64,000 nucleotides of DNA from Nostoc sp. HK-01 (GTDB lineage: Bacteria > Cyanobacteriota > Cyanobacteriia > Cyanobacteriales > Nostocaceae), in the NCBI GenBank assembly GCA_003990705.1, contig AP018318.1, forward strand, positions 3,413,501 through 3,477,500. Direction: 5' to 3'. The notes under the pieces were generated by a model. The model saw only the letters and a program-made list of their open reading frames with translations. It was not told the origin of the DNA and made no database searches. Each line of letters opens with the position of its first letter. Within the stretch, counting starts at the first letter, position 1. Positions 1-8,538 of the stretch are shown here, one piece after another. The position numbers were made by a program, and so were the translations under genes.

Positions 1-194
1 ATGTGATTCAACAAATCGTTAATGGTAATACATCAATAGTGGGGATGATGTTGGAATCGCATTTATATGAAGGTAATCAACCATTAAATTGCCAGCCAGA
101 AGAATTAAAGTATGGGGTTTCTGTAACCGATAAATGTATTGGCTGGGAAGAAACAGAAAGAATTATTTTAGCAGCCCATGAAAAATTGAGGTAG
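1..194 (+). CDS. 3-deoxy-7-phosphoheptulonate synthase (DAHP synthase), C-terminal part
   Basis: This is the last 64 residues or so of a class I (AroF/AroG/AroH-type) DAHP synthase, which condenses phosphoenolpyruvate with erythrose 4-phosphate in the first step of aromatic amino acid synthesis. The reading frame is open to the left window edge, so the apparent GTG at position 3 is an internal valine codon rather than a start. The visible motifs MLESHLYEGNQ, TDKCIGWEETE and the Ile-Val-Gly strand match the end of the TIM barrel, including the His-Leu-x-Glu-Gly-Asn-Gln loop typical of this family. It converges on the cyanophycin synthetase gene, with a palindrome between them. The symbol aroF or aroG cannot be chosen from this fragment. 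Confidence 0.9.
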   Translation, partial: VIQQIVNGNTSIVGMMLESHLYEGNQPLNCQPEELKYGVSVTDKCIGWEETERIILAAHEKLR

Positions 195-198
195 TAGT

Positions 199-223
199 AG
201 AGACGTTGCATTGCAACGTCTCT
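199..223. terminator. Perfect inverted repeat between convergent genes
   Basis: A 12-bp arm (AGAGACGTTGCA) is followed after one base by its exact reverse complement. It sits in the 38-bp gap between the convergent DAHP synthase and cphA2 genes, where it could end transcription from both sides. There is no long T tract, so it may equally be one of the mobile short palindromes common in Nostoc-type genomes. Confidence 0.6.
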
Positions 224-232
224 AAATTAGAT

Positions 233-2143
233 TCACAAAATAGTGCTAACTTCTTTCAAATAAACTCTGGTAAATGGTTCATCTTCTCCCAAGGTGTAGT
301 CTTCAATTAACCCTTTACGTTTAATGGAAACATCATTGCCTTTTTTAATTACTACTGTGGAACCATCAACCAAATCACGCACTAACATCATTTCGGTTTC
401 AGTGGGGTTATCTAAGATGACAATGTTGCTACCTTGATAGAACATCCCCTCTGTATTCAAAGTCTCTGATTTATACTCAGCAATTAACAAATCTAGTTTG
501 GGATTCCGCAGTAAACTTTGGAGATTACTGTTGTAATCTGGGCGGAGAACTTTTTGTGAGCGATTAACAAAAACAGCTTCACGACAAACAGCGCCTATTG
601 TCCATTCAGGATGTTGTAATAAAATATGGTCAATGGTTGTTTGTAGTTCCTGAACGGAGATTTTGTTAAAGGTAATAGTGGGAATTCTGGCATCAATTCC
701 AGATGCAAAAAAAGTTTCTAAGATGCGGGATGGAACATCAACACTTTCGCCCACAGCTGGGTTGAGGTGCATCAAAATACCAGGGGCGGCGTTAATTTCT
801 AAGATGGCAAAGTTACCCTGTTTCCAAGATTCGCCCAAATCTTCGGTAATCACATCAATGCCAAGACAAGTTAGGCGAAAATGTTGGGCAATGTCTTGAG
901 CCAGGATAATATTATCATCATGAATTGTATGGGTGGCATTGATACTCACGCCACCAGCAGAAAGATTGGCAACTTTCCGCAGGTAGACAGTTCTACCTTT
1001 TTCTAGAATACTCTTCAAAGACAAACGCTGTTCTTCTAGATACAATTCCATCGCCTCATCAATTTGAATTTTGCTCATTGCTGAGGTGGGTGAATCTAAA
1101 CGTTCAGGTTTGCGATTTTCTTGACGGATTAATTCGTTAATGCTGGAGTAACCATCACCTGTCACCGATGCGGGACGGCGTTCTGTGGCGGCGACAAATT
1201 TGCCGTTAACACACAGTAAACGAAAATCCTTACCCGCAATGCTTTTTTCCACAATTATGCGTGCGGGTTGATTGTCGGGAATTGCTGCAAAGGCGCGACT
1301 ATAAGCTGATTCCAACTCATAAGAATCTTGTACTTCGGCGGTGACACCAATTCCTTTGTGACCAACTACAGGTTTTACCGCTACTGGGTAGCCAATTTCT
1401 CTAGCTACTATTAAGGCTTCTTTTTCACTAGCGACAATTTCACCTTTGGGAACTGGAAAGCCTAAGTTACCCAAAAAGTCTTTACAGTCATCTTTGCGGG
1501 TGGTGAAGTCGGAATCTATATGGCTATCACAGTCAAAGGTGGTAGCGACACCTCGAACGTGTTTTTTTCCCCAGCCGTATTGCATCAGTCCTTCATCCCA
1601 GAGATAAAAGGCGGGAATACCTTTTTCGTCGGCGGTGCGTAATAAGGCGTAGACTGTGGGGCCACCATAGACAGATTCGCGGAATCTGGTTTGTAATTGG
1701 ACTAGTTGGTCATCAAAGAGAAAATCTTCGTCTTGACTGATGGCTTCAAACCAATCCCACACACAATAAATTACGGCTCTAGTTGTGCGGGGATGCAGGG
1801 ATTGAATGCTAATGCGGGTAAACTTGTCCTCTGGCTTGACATTGAAGTGGCTTAGGTGCAAATCCATTTCCAGCTTTCCCACTTCTGAGGCGGTGCGTGC
1901 AAACAAATGGGCGTAAGATTCATAAGTTTGATTGCCGAGATGAGGATAGCGATCGCTAATTCTGGCAACATAATCTTCTATGGGCAAAGGTTCTCTATAC
2001 CCAGTCAGCGCCACATCAAATACTAATGCGCCTCTATCTAGATAGGGGTTCGGCCCGGCATAATGCTGGAAGTTGAAAACATCAAACACATCTGTTCTTC
2101 TGGCATTTACACGGACTAAATTGGTGCTTTTTTCTTGAATCAT
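233..2143 (-). CDS. cphA2: Short-type cyanophycin synthetase (CphA2-like)
   Basis: The 636-residue protein has the N-terminal cyanophycin synthetase domain (about 1-190) and an ATP-grasp domain (about 200-480, with KPVVGHKGIGV and EINAAPG). The C-terminal Mur-ligase-like domain is reduced to about 150 residues. Where CphA1 has its second ATP-binding loop (a GTNGKTTT-like motif after Arg-Ile-Pro), this protein reads RIPTITFNKISVQEL, so the loop is gone. CphA1 is about 900 residues; a length near 630 with one intact ATPase site is diagnostic of CphA2, known from N2-fixing cyanobacteria. CphA2 makes cyanophycin from beta-aspartyl-arginine dipeptides rather than from free amino acids. The gene runs divergently from the small gene and cphB to its right. 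Confidence 0.88.
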   Translation of the reverse strand: MIQEKSTNLVRVNARRTDVFDVFNFQHYAGPNPYLDRGALVFDVALTGYREPLPIEDYVARISDRYPHLGNQTYESYAHLFARTASEVGKLEMDLHLSHFNVKPEDKFTRISIQSLHPRTTRAVIYCVWDWFEAISQDEDFLFDDQLVQLQTRFRESVYGGPTVYALLRTADEKGIPAFYLWDEGLMQYGWGKKHVRGVATTFDCDSHIDSDFTTRKDDCKDFLGNLGFPVPKGEIVASEKEALIVAREIGYPVAVKPVVGHKGIGVTAEVQDSYELESAYSRAFAAIPDNQPARIIVEKSIAGKDFRLLCVNGKFVAATERRPASVTGDGYSSINELIRQENRKPERLDSPTSAMSKIQIDEAMELYLEEQRLSLKSILEKGRTVYLRKVANLSAGGVSINATHTIHDDNIILAQDIAQHFRLTCLGIDVITEDLGESWKQGNFAILEINAAPGILMHLNPAVGESVDVPSRILETFFASGIDARIPTITFNKISVQELQTTIDHILLQHPEWTIGAVCREAVFVNRSQKVLRPDYNSNLQSLLRNPKLDLLIAEYKSETLNTEGMFYQGSNIVILDNPTETEMMLVRDLVDGSTVVIKKGNDVSIKRKGLIEDYTLGEDEPFTRVYLKEVSTIL

Positions 2144-2462
2144 TGATTCTCAACCTTTGCTAAACACCCTGAAATTTCAACTTTAATTTGTGGTTGCTTA
2201 GACTCAATCAATTATTGTAGATTGATTCAAATTAACTTGGGTAAGCTGTAACTTTGTCTTTGACTTTGTTAACCTCACCCTAATTGTAGTCATTAGGTAT
2301 TTTCAACTATCTCAGGGCATAATAAAATTCATACAAGATTGCAGAAAAACAAGAGCATTCTACACGTAATCGGCAACGATAAAAATATAACCTTTGAAGG
2401 GTGATTTTTTCTTTATAAAAATATATAAGTAGAAAAATAGGGTTTTGAGGAGACAGCCAAAC

Positions 2463-2666
2463 ATGAATAGCACAAAAGCTGATCTCAGAGATGAAGTTAG
2501 AGAACTTGCCGAGGAAGCTTTTCACTGTAAGCTGATTTCGGGCTATGGAGATGGCCCCGATATCAACGAATTTCAAATTGTCTACCAAGGTAAACCAAGA
2601 CATTTACCTCTGGTACAAGCACGTTTATTCTTAGTAAACTTGCTTTACAAAATTCGTCCGCAGTAG
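2463..2666 (+). CDS. Small conserved-looking protein of unknown function, 67 aa
   Basis: I do not recognise a named family. The start at ATG 2463 is chosen because a GAGGAG ribosome-binding site lies 10 bases upstream; an in-frame TTG at 2445 would overlap that site. The product is soluble and mildly charged, begins MNSTKADLRDEVRELAEEAF with a likely amphipathic helix, then has a hydrophilic middle and a basic C-terminus, LLYKIRPQ. There is no signal peptide or membrane segment. It lies between the divergent cphA2 and cphB genes and is co-directional with cphB, but 390 bp separate it from cphB, so cotranscription is uncertain. Confidence 0.7.
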   Translation: MNSTKADLRDEVRELAEEAFHCKLISGYGDGPDINEFQIVYQGKPRHLPLVQARLFLVNLLYKIRPQ

Positions 2667-3057
2667 GAATCTTTTTTTAAATGTGTAGATGACTATACTC
2701 AAATTCATGGAGCTAAGACAATAACACAAGCCAGTTATAACACTTCTCTGTCCAGCTTGATCAGCATTGATCGAGCAAGAAAATAGTTCCTAAAAACTAT
2801 GAGATTTTAGTGCTATTACTTGAGAAGAGTTATACATAAGTTATTACTGTATAAGTAATTGGTAATTCTGCTAAATGAATTACCAATTATTAAAAATGCT
2901 AAATTTGGCAAGAGTTTATATATACATAAAGTTATATATAATTTAACTTTTGCCATTAAAAATTAATCTATCAAATGGATGATTTGATTGTGATAATTGT
3001 CATGTTTTATTGAAATTAATCTAAATTAAATTCTAATCCGGTTATCCGGGGGGCATT
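2667..3057. other. Intergenic region upstream of cphB
   Basis: No gene is seen in this AT-rich stretch, which presumably carries the cphB promoter. The main feature is the inverted repeat listed separately at 2858-2887. I looked for an NtcA box (GTA-N8-TAC) and did not find a convincing one. Confidence 0.5.
2858..2887. repeat. 11-bp perfect inverted repeat upstream of cphB
   Basis: ATTGGTAATTC is followed by 8 bases and then its exact reverse complement, about 170 bp before the cphB start. It could be an operator, a weak terminator of the small upstream gene, or a member of the 'ATTGGTAATT' repeat family that is frequent in Nostocales. Confidence 0.5.
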
Positions 3058-3912
3058 ATGACAGAAACTGCACATAAACGCCAGTTGGTAATTATTGGTG
3101 GCGCAGAAGATAAAGAAGGAGATTGTGTGATTCTGCGAGAATTTGTCCGTCGGGCTGGGGGTACAAAAGCCAATATTGTAATTATGACGGCCGCCACAGA
3201 ACTGCCTAGAGAAGTGGGGGAAAATTATATTAGAGTTTTTGAACGGCTAGGTGCAGAACACGTTCGCATTATTGATACAGAAACTCGTGAAGATGCTAGG
3301 TCTTCTACGGCTTTAGAAGCTATTGCTAAGGCGACTGGGATATTTTTTACTGGAGGAGACCAAGCGCGAATTACTAGTATCCTCAAGGATACCGAAATCG
3401 ATGCGGCTATTCACCAACGCTACGCTGAAGGTGCAGTAATTGCAGGTACTAGTGCGGGTGCGGCTGTGATGCCCGATAAAATGATTGTTGAGGGTGATTC
3501 TCAAAGTACACCACGGATGGAAATTGTGGAAATGGGGCCTGGTATGGGTTTTCTCCCAGGGGTTGTGATTGACCAACATTTCTTACAACGGGGACGCTTA
3601 GGGCGTTTAATTACAGCTTTAATTCATGAACCTGCGGTGTTAGGATTTGGGATTGATGAGAATACAGCGATCGCCGTGACTGATGACCAAATCGAAATTA
3701 TTGGTGAAGGTTCAGTCACCATTGTGGATGAGTCTGAATCTACATATAACAACGCAGATACAATTCTCCGGGATGAACCTTTGGCAATTTGTGGTGCGAA
3801 GCTGCATATTTTGCCACATGGTTATAAATTTAACCTGAAAACTCGGCAAGCGATTTTGACTAATGGTGTTGCGGCTAGTGAAACTGTGAATGAATCTGTA
3901 GTAGGGGTTTAA
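3058..3912 (+). CDS. cphB: Cyanophycinase
   Basis: Cyanophycinase is a cytoplasmic serine exopeptidase of family S51 that cuts the storage polymer cyanophycin into beta-aspartyl-arginine dipeptides. The 284-residue length is typical. The nucleophile elbow GTSAGAAVM places the catalytic serine at residue 132. The N-terminal QLVIIGGAEDK and the FFTGGDQ loop also match the family. The start ATG follows a GGGGGG Shine-Dalgarno-like run 4 bases upstream. In many cyanobacteria cphB is directly followed by cphA1; here no cphA1 follows and the synthetase nearby is the short cphA2 type, in divergent orientation. Dipeptides released by CphB are the substrate CphA2 can re-polymerise. Confidence 0.96.
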   Translation: MTETAHKRQLVIIGGAEDKEGDCVILREFVRRAGGTKANIVIMTAATELPREVGENYIRVFERLGAEHVRIIDTETREDARSSTALEAIAKATGIFFTGGDQARITSILKDTEIDAAIHQRYAEGAVIAGTSAGAAVMPDKMIVEGDSQSTPRMEIVEMGPGMGFLPGVVIDQHFLQRGRLGRLITALIHEPAVLGFGIDENTAIAVTDDQIEIIGEGSVTIVDESESTYNNADTILRDEPLAICGAKLHILPHGYKFNLKTRQAILTNGVAASETVNESVVGV

Positions 3913-3921
3913 GGAAAGTAG

Positions 3922-3949
3922 GTTGGGTGAAGCGACAGCGAAACCCAAC
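3922..3949. repeat. Short interspersed hairpin repeat
   Basis: GTTGGGT and ACCCAAC arms surround a loop rich in 'gcgacagcg' just after cphB. This looks like the common cyanobacterial 'gttgggtttcgctgtcgc' intergenic palindrome. It may also act as a transcription end point. Confidence 0.6.
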
Positions 3950-4014
3950 AAACAGAATCTAATACGGTTTTTAACGAACTACAGAGACGCAGAGGTCGCT
4001 GAGAGAAGATTGCA

Positions 4015-5436
4015 CTACAATTTAGGCTCAAACCACCAAGGGTCTTGATTTGAGTTGGTTTTAATCAAAAACGCTTTTTTCCGCAAAAATCGTTTGATGG
4101 CGGCTGCACCCATACGTGAACCGCCTAAACCGGATAATTTGAAAGCGTTTTTTTCACCTTCGTGCATAATGGCGGTGAGGGCGGCATCATTAATACTGAT
4201 AGCACCTGCATCTATTTGCTGGGCAACTGTTAACGCTTCAGTTTCGGTTTCCGCAAACACTGCCGCACTCAGTCCATAAATTGAATCGTTGGCTAAGTTA
4301 ACAGCTTCCTCTACTGTGGCAAAAGGCATGATTGGCATGAGCGGGCCAAAAGTCTCTTCGGTCATGACTTTCATTGTATGGTTAACATGAGTCAGCACTG
4401 TGGGATGACACCACCAACCACCGCCTAACTCTTCAACTTTACCGCCACAATGAATTACTGCACCTTTTTGCACTGCATCGGCGAGATGCTCGTTAATTAT
4501 GCCAGCTTGTCTTTCAGCAATAATGGGGCCGATTTCGCCACTTTCAATCGCCGGATGGGCTAGTTGTAGGCGATGCGCTTTGGCTACTAACTGATGATAA
4601 AACTTTTCAAAGATAGATTCGGCAACGTAAATACGCTCAATTGATAAACAAGACTGTCCGGTGTTAACGACGGAACCCCATAAAATCGCTGATGTGGCTA
4701 ATTCTAAATCGGCAGATTCCAACACGATCGCCGGATCTTTCCCGCCCAATTCCAAAAAAGCGGGGATAAATCTTTGTGCGGCGACTTCTGCTACTTTGCG
4801 TCCAGTGGCGACACTACCTGTAAAACAAACTAAATCTACATTCTCAATCAAAGCCGCGCCAGTTTCTCCCGCACCTTCCACAAAACTGAAAACATCGCGC
4901 AAGGCGGGTACTTGATTAATTGCAGCTATCAGTGGGGCGATGAAACGCGGTGCAATTTCACTGGGTTTAACAACTACAGCACAACCCGCCAACAGTGCGG
5001 GAATGGTATCTATCGTAGACAGCAACAGAGGGAAATTCCAAGGACTAATTACCCCAACTACAGGGTAAGGCGTTGATGTTTGTTGTAAGGCGATGAACGG
5101 AATTGATGTATTTTTGGCCGAATCTTGTAATAAATCTGGCGCTAATCCACACCAGCGATCGATGCTAGAAAGGAATGAGTCGATTTCCATCACTGATATA
5201 GATAATCTACCCGTATCATTGACCAAAGCATCTGTGAGCTTTTCGCGTCCAGCCAAAATTGCTTGCTTCCATTCTTTTAAAGCTGCAACTCTCCCTTCTA
5301 CGCCCAGTTTTTGCCAACGCACTTGCGCCCTTCGCGCTCGGTTACATTGCTGCGCCAGCAGTTTCGGCGGCGGTGGGATAATTACATAATCATATTTTCC
5401 CGTTCGCGGGTTACGGACTTCGATTGGTTTTGTCAT
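4015..5436 (-). CDS. Aldehyde dehydrogenase family protein
   Basis: This 473-residue NAD(P)-dependent aldehyde dehydrogenase oxidises an aldehyde to the acid. The catalytic set is intact: SPWNFPLLL (Asn of the oxyanion hole), the LELGGKDP motif with the general-base Glu, and NTGQSCLS with the nucleophilic Cys. The conserved EETFGPLMP motif near the C-terminus binds the nicotinamide ribose. There is no signal peptide. It lies 55 bp downstream of the nitrilase-fold gene on the same strand, so the two are probably co-transcribed. The substrate cannot be read from sequence. A medium-chain or fatty aldehyde, or an amino-aldehyde, are possible. Confidence 0.9.
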   Translation of the reverse strand: MTKPIEVRNPRTGKYDYVIIPPPPKLLAQQCNRARRAQVRWQKLGVEGRVAALKEWKQAILAGREKLTDALVNDTGRLSISVMEIDSFLSSIDRWCGLAPDLLQDSAKNTSIPFIALQQTSTPYPVVGVISPWNFPLLLSTIDTIPALLAGCAVVVKPSEIAPRFIAPLIAAINQVPALRDVFSFVEGAGETGAALIENVDLVCFTGSVATGRKVAEVAAQRFIPAFLELGGKDPAIVLESADLELATSAILWGSVVNTGQSCLSIERIYVAESIFEKFYHQLVAKAHRLQLAHPAIESGEIGPIIAERQAGIINEHLADAVQKGAVIHCGGKVEELGGGWWCHPTVLTHVNHTMKVMTEETFGPLMPIMPFATVEEAVNLANDSIYGLSAAVFAETETEALTVAQQIDAGAISINDAALTAIMHEGEKNAFKLSGLGGSRMGAAAIKRFLRKKAFLIKTNSNQDPWWFEPKL

Positions 5437-5491
5437 TTGTCATTTGTCAATAGTCAATGGTCAAAAGAATCTAATTTCAGACTTCAGACTT

Positions 5492-6535
5492 TTAAATCAC
5501 TCCTAACTGAGATAGACGTTCTATGGTTTGTTGCTGTGTTTGGATGAAGTGTTGGCGATCGCATTCTTGATTTAGCATAGTGTTTGCTGGATAAAATTGT
5601 GACTGGCTGTAGCTTTGGGCGTAGAGTTCAAATCGCTGGCGAGACAGTAAATTATTTAACCCTGGACGACGGCGATCGCGTCTTAAAGCAGTTAAATCTA
5701 TCTCTGCAAAAGCTGCCATACTTTCGCCTGCACCTGTTTCTGCTAATACGATACCGCGATAGTCCACTATTTTTGAGCCACCATCAACAGAAGCGCTGGG
5801 TATAGAACTATTAGCTAGACCTGCGGTATTCGCAGACACAACGTAAGCCATATTTTCCACAGCGCGAGAAATTTTCGCCGCATCTTTAGGTGTGAGGTTT
5901 TTGCTATAAACTTCAGAGGTGGAATGCAGAAAAATTTCTGCACCACGCATTGCTAAACACCGCGCTACTTCTGGATACAAAATTTCTTCGGAAGCTAAAG
6001 CGGCTAAATTGCCAATTGCAGTTTTCGCTACAGGAAACACCCCTTCTAGGCCGTAACAATCAAGATATTTATCCCAAACATCATGAGGTGTGGGTGCAAA
6101 TAACGAATTTAGCCGCCGATACCGCAAGACAATAGTACCAGCCGGGTCAATCACAAAGCAAGTTTGAAAGTATAAGCCAGGAAAATTGGGGTCGAGTTCG
6201 TAGGCGTTACCAGCTAAAAATATCTGATGTTTTTGAGCAATTTTACTGAGGGCTTCATACTCAGCACCGTGCATTTCTATACAAGCTTTTTCTCCCCAAA
6301 CAGCCAAAGGTTCACCCATCGGGAAACCTGTCAGAAAATATTCTGGTAAAACAATTAAACGACAGTCAAAACCAATAAAAGCAATACTGGCGGCGATTTG
6401 TTGCGCCAAGCGGTTGATAGTATGATGAATGATTTCTTGGACAGCGTGGCGATCGCTCGCTTGATTCACAGCATGACAGGTAACTTGCAGTGCTAAGGCA
6501 CGGTATGATGCGATGGAATTTGGAATATCTGCCAT
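5492..6535 (-). CDS. Nitrilase/carbon-nitrogen hydrolase superfamily protein with altered catalytic residues
   Basis: The 347-residue protein has the nitrilase-superfamily alpha-beta-beta-alpha fold. The conserved glutamate is present in LPEYFLTG (Glu65). The position of the catalytic lysine (YRK in amidases) reads YRRLN, giving Arg141. The nucleophile region, normally an Ile-Cys-x-Asp...Pro-Glu motif, reads LASEEILYPE, giving Ser182 where Cys is expected. Two of the three catalytic residues are therefore substituted, and ordinary amidase or nitrilase activity is doubtful. It could be a binding or regulatory pseudoenzyme, or use changed chemistry. It is first in a likely two-gene operon with the aldehyde dehydrogenase. 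Family assignment is firm; function is unknown. Confidence 0.85.
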   Translation of the reverse strand: MADIPNSIASYRALALQVTCHAVNQASDRHAVQEIIHHTINRLAQQIAASIAFIGFDCRLIVLPEYFLTGFPMGEPLAVWGEKACIEMHGAEYEALSKIAQKHQIFLAGNAYELDPNFPGLYFQTCFVIDPAGTIVLRYRRLNSLFAPTPHDVWDKYLDCYGLEGVFPVAKTAIGNLAALASEEILYPEVARCLAMRGAEIFLHSTSEVYSKNLTPKDAAKISRAVENMAYVVSANTAGLANSSIPSASVDGGSKIVDYRGIVLAETGAGESMAAFAEIDLTALRRDRRRPGLNNLLSRQRFELYAQSYSQSQFYPANTMLNQECDRQHFIQTQQQTIERLSQLGVI

Positions 6536-7057
6536 GCTGTTTGCTGCTCAAAAACGCCTCACTATCAATATATAGCAGTCAGGTAATAGGAAAATATCGG
6601 TTCTCCAATGCTAATTTTTGATGCTTTGTCATGCCTAAGTGCGATCGCACTTAGGCACAACTGTTAATCTTTGCATTAAGCATTTGACAGTTTTTGACAT
6701 TTCCCAAACTCCTTCCCCTCAAGGGGATGAAACTCTAGGAAATGACAATTGATCAAATAGCCGACTGTCAGCAATTGCTTACATATTAAAAATTCCGTAT
6801 TGAACACAAAATAGTTAAGAATAAACGCATATTTAGCACCTACACCGAAAACCTGCGATGATAGTTTTCGCAGTTCTGGCAACTGGCCCGAGAGTAAAGT
6901 AGTTTGAGTGGCTTGATCTGGTGTTGCCGATTTAACTATAAACTGACTATTAATTCTGCAACTTTTATTCTGCCAACTTGGCTATTTATCGGGACTGTAC
7001 CCGGAAGCCAATGGGAAGGCGGGAATAAGTACTAGTAAATGACCAACAATTTTGCTG
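6536..7057. other. Intergenic region with a long palindrome, no gene seen
   Basis: No supported coding region lies here; the short open frames look like chance. A 26-bp perfect palindrome is listed separately. The rest presumably holds the promoters of the divergent neighbours. Confidence 0.5.
6632..6657. repeat. 26-bp perfect palindrome centred on HIP1
   Basis: The half-site TGCCTAAGTGCGA is followed directly by its exact reverse complement, so that GCGATCGC (HIP1) is the centre. It lies about 100 bp before the nitrilase-fold gene start, on that gene's promoter side. Confidence 0.85.
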
Positions 7058-7636
7058 ATGAGAATTTGGACTGCAATAGTTGTACTAACTTCTTCTTGGC
7101 TAGTTTCCGGGTTGGTAGCGTCTCAGCCAATCAATGCTACAGTAGCGATCGCCGACGAAAAAATAGCATCATCAGGGTCAATTTCTCAAGCAAACAATAC
7201 TAAAAAGTCGGTAGCGATCGACAAAGCTGAGTTTGGCATAGCGAGAGTCGATGCTAGAGGTAAAGTTAACTTCATCCCCACATTCAGAGTCCCACTACAA
7301 GAAGGTAGTAAATATGGGTGGCGAATTCAACTCAAAGACTACCAAGGCGAAGTTACATGGCGAGAAGTCCTACGCTTACCAAAACCCCCAGAAACTTGGG
7401 CTACAGATGATGGTGAAAACTTCACAGTCTCCGCTGACGGTACAGAGTCGGTAATGAGGCGCAAAACTATAGCTAATGATGGTGTAATTGAAAACTATTG
7501 GACGATCGCCGCAGGTGATCCACCTGGTAAGCATAAAATACAGGTATACGTTGATGAGCGTCTAATTGCAACTTTCGATTTTGACGTTTTTCCCGTAGAC
7601 AGACAACAATCAACAGGCAGAAATCGCAGCTTATAG
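7058..7636 (+). CDS. Predicted secreted protein of unknown function
   Basis: The start at ATG 7058 (rather than TTG 7052) gives 192 residues. An N-terminal hydrophobic stretch, MRIWTAIVVLTSSWLVSG, ending in small residues, is a likely signal peptide, so the mature protein should be periplasmic or outside the cell. After about residue 45 it looks like a beta-rich domain with regular strand patterns and the charged segments WRIQLKDYQGEVTWREVLR and FDFDVFPVDR. No catalytic motif or named domain is evident. A strong hairpin follows the stop codon, so it is probably a single-gene transcript. Confidence 0.75.
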   Translation: MRIWTAIVVLTSSWLVSGLVASQPINATVAIADEKIASSGSISQANNTKKSVAIDKAEFGIARVDARGKVNFIPTFRVPLQEGSKYGWRIQLKDYQGEVTWREVLRLPKPPETWATDDGENFTVSADGTESVMRRKTIANDGVIENYWTIAAGDPPGKHKIQVYVDERLIATFDFDVFPVDRQQSTGRNRSL

Positions 7637-7661
7637 CAATTTTAAATCATTAGTAAACAAC

Positions 7662-7696
7662 AAAATACCCGACCTCTTAAAGAAGTCGGGTATTTT
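7662..7696. terminator. Bidirectional rho-independent-type terminator
   Basis: The arms AAAATACCCGAC and GTCGGGTATTTT flank a short loop, with A-rich and T-rich ends on both sides. It sits between the convergent secreted-protein gene and hspA and can serve both. Confidence 0.85.
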
Positions 7697-7717
7697 AGCG
7701 CTAATCCAAAATTGATA

Positions 7718-8167
7718 TTAGCCAATAGATTCAAGATTCAGCTTGACAACCTTTTTCTTTTCTTCTTCGGCTTTAGGCAAAGTCAGAGTCAAAATACCAT
7801 CTTTATAATCAGCAGTAACATTGGTATTTTGAATGCGAGTTGGTAAAGGAATCAAACGTTGGAATTTTCCATAATGGAATTCACTCTTGGTCACACCTTT
7901 CCCTTCTGTTTTAGTTTCAGATTTCCGTTCACCGCTGATATACACAGCTTTTTCTGTAACTTGCACATCTAGGTCTTTGGCTTCAATTCCTGGTAATTCT
8001 AGCTTGAGATGAATAGCTTCTTCAGATTCATGTAATTCAGCCGCCGGAACTTTTGTAAGGCTTCTTTCAAGTAAAGTAGATGGGAGCATTTCGTCTGCAA
8101 ATAAATTGTTGATTTGTCTTTGGAGAGTGTTCATTTCTTGCCAAGAATTCCAACGTACTAATGTCAT
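7718..8167 (-). CDS. hspA: Small heat shock protein (Hsp20 family)
   Basis: This 149-residue alpha-crystallin-type chaperone holds unfolding proteins and, in cyanobacteria, also stabilises thylakoid membranes and phycobilisomes. The N-terminal arm MTLVRWNSWQEMNTLQRQIN is typical of cyanobacterial HspA/Hsp17. The alpha-crystallin domain runs from about residue 45 to 140 and contains LKLELPGIEAKDLDVQV and the GILTLTLPKAE signature. The start ATG is preceded by AGGTGGAG. I see no CIRCE element upstream. The AG-rich ribosome-binding site in a short A/U-rich leader could form a thermosensor, but I cannot fold it here. Confidence 0.95.
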   Translation of the reverse strand: MTLVRWNSWQEMNTLQRQINNLFADEMLPSTLLERSLTKVPAAELHESEEAIHLKLELPGIEAKDLDVQVTEKAVYISGERKSETKTEGKGVTKSEFHYGKFQRLIPLPTRIQNTNVTADYKDGILTLTLPKAEEEKKKVVKLNLESIG

Positions 8168-8538
8168 ATCTCCACCTCGTTTAATTTCTAATTTTGTGTA
8201 GTTGATTTAGGTTTAAATCATTTGCGTTGTTTTTATAGTATTCACAATCCAGTACAGTGTAAATTCGGTTTTTATCACCAATTACATCATGATTTCCGAA
8301 CCTTAGTATTAGTACGGTAAACCCCCATAATATTGGTGTGGTAAACTGAACTTTAGAGATTACCAACTTCTTTACTAATTCGGAAATATGAATATTTTGA
8401 TTTTTGCCTACCTCATCAGCTAACTATAAATGTTGTCAAAATAGCAGAATTAGTTAATAGATTAAATATAGAATTTTGACTCATTATGCTTGTCGAAAAA
8501 TCATATTTCCATCATCACCTTATAATCAATCAATAAAC
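8168..8538. other. Divergent promoter region of hspA and the SMR transporter
   Basis: No gene is seen. The notable element is an imperfect direct repeat at 8307-8346, listed separately. Confidence 0.5.
8307..8346. promoter_or_regulatory. Imperfect 16-bp direct repeat, possible regulator site
   Basis: TATTAGTACGGTAAAC (8307-8322) recurs as TATTGGTGTGGTAAAC (8331-8346), with 13 of 16 positions equal and 24 bp between starts. It lies between the divergent hspA and SMR genes, where a DNA-binding regulator could act. This is inference from position and repetition only. Confidence 0.35.

Noticed and set aside
6676-6882. Minus-strand 68-aa open frame before the secreted protein gene
   Set aside because: No ribosome-binding site and atypical composition; likely spurious.
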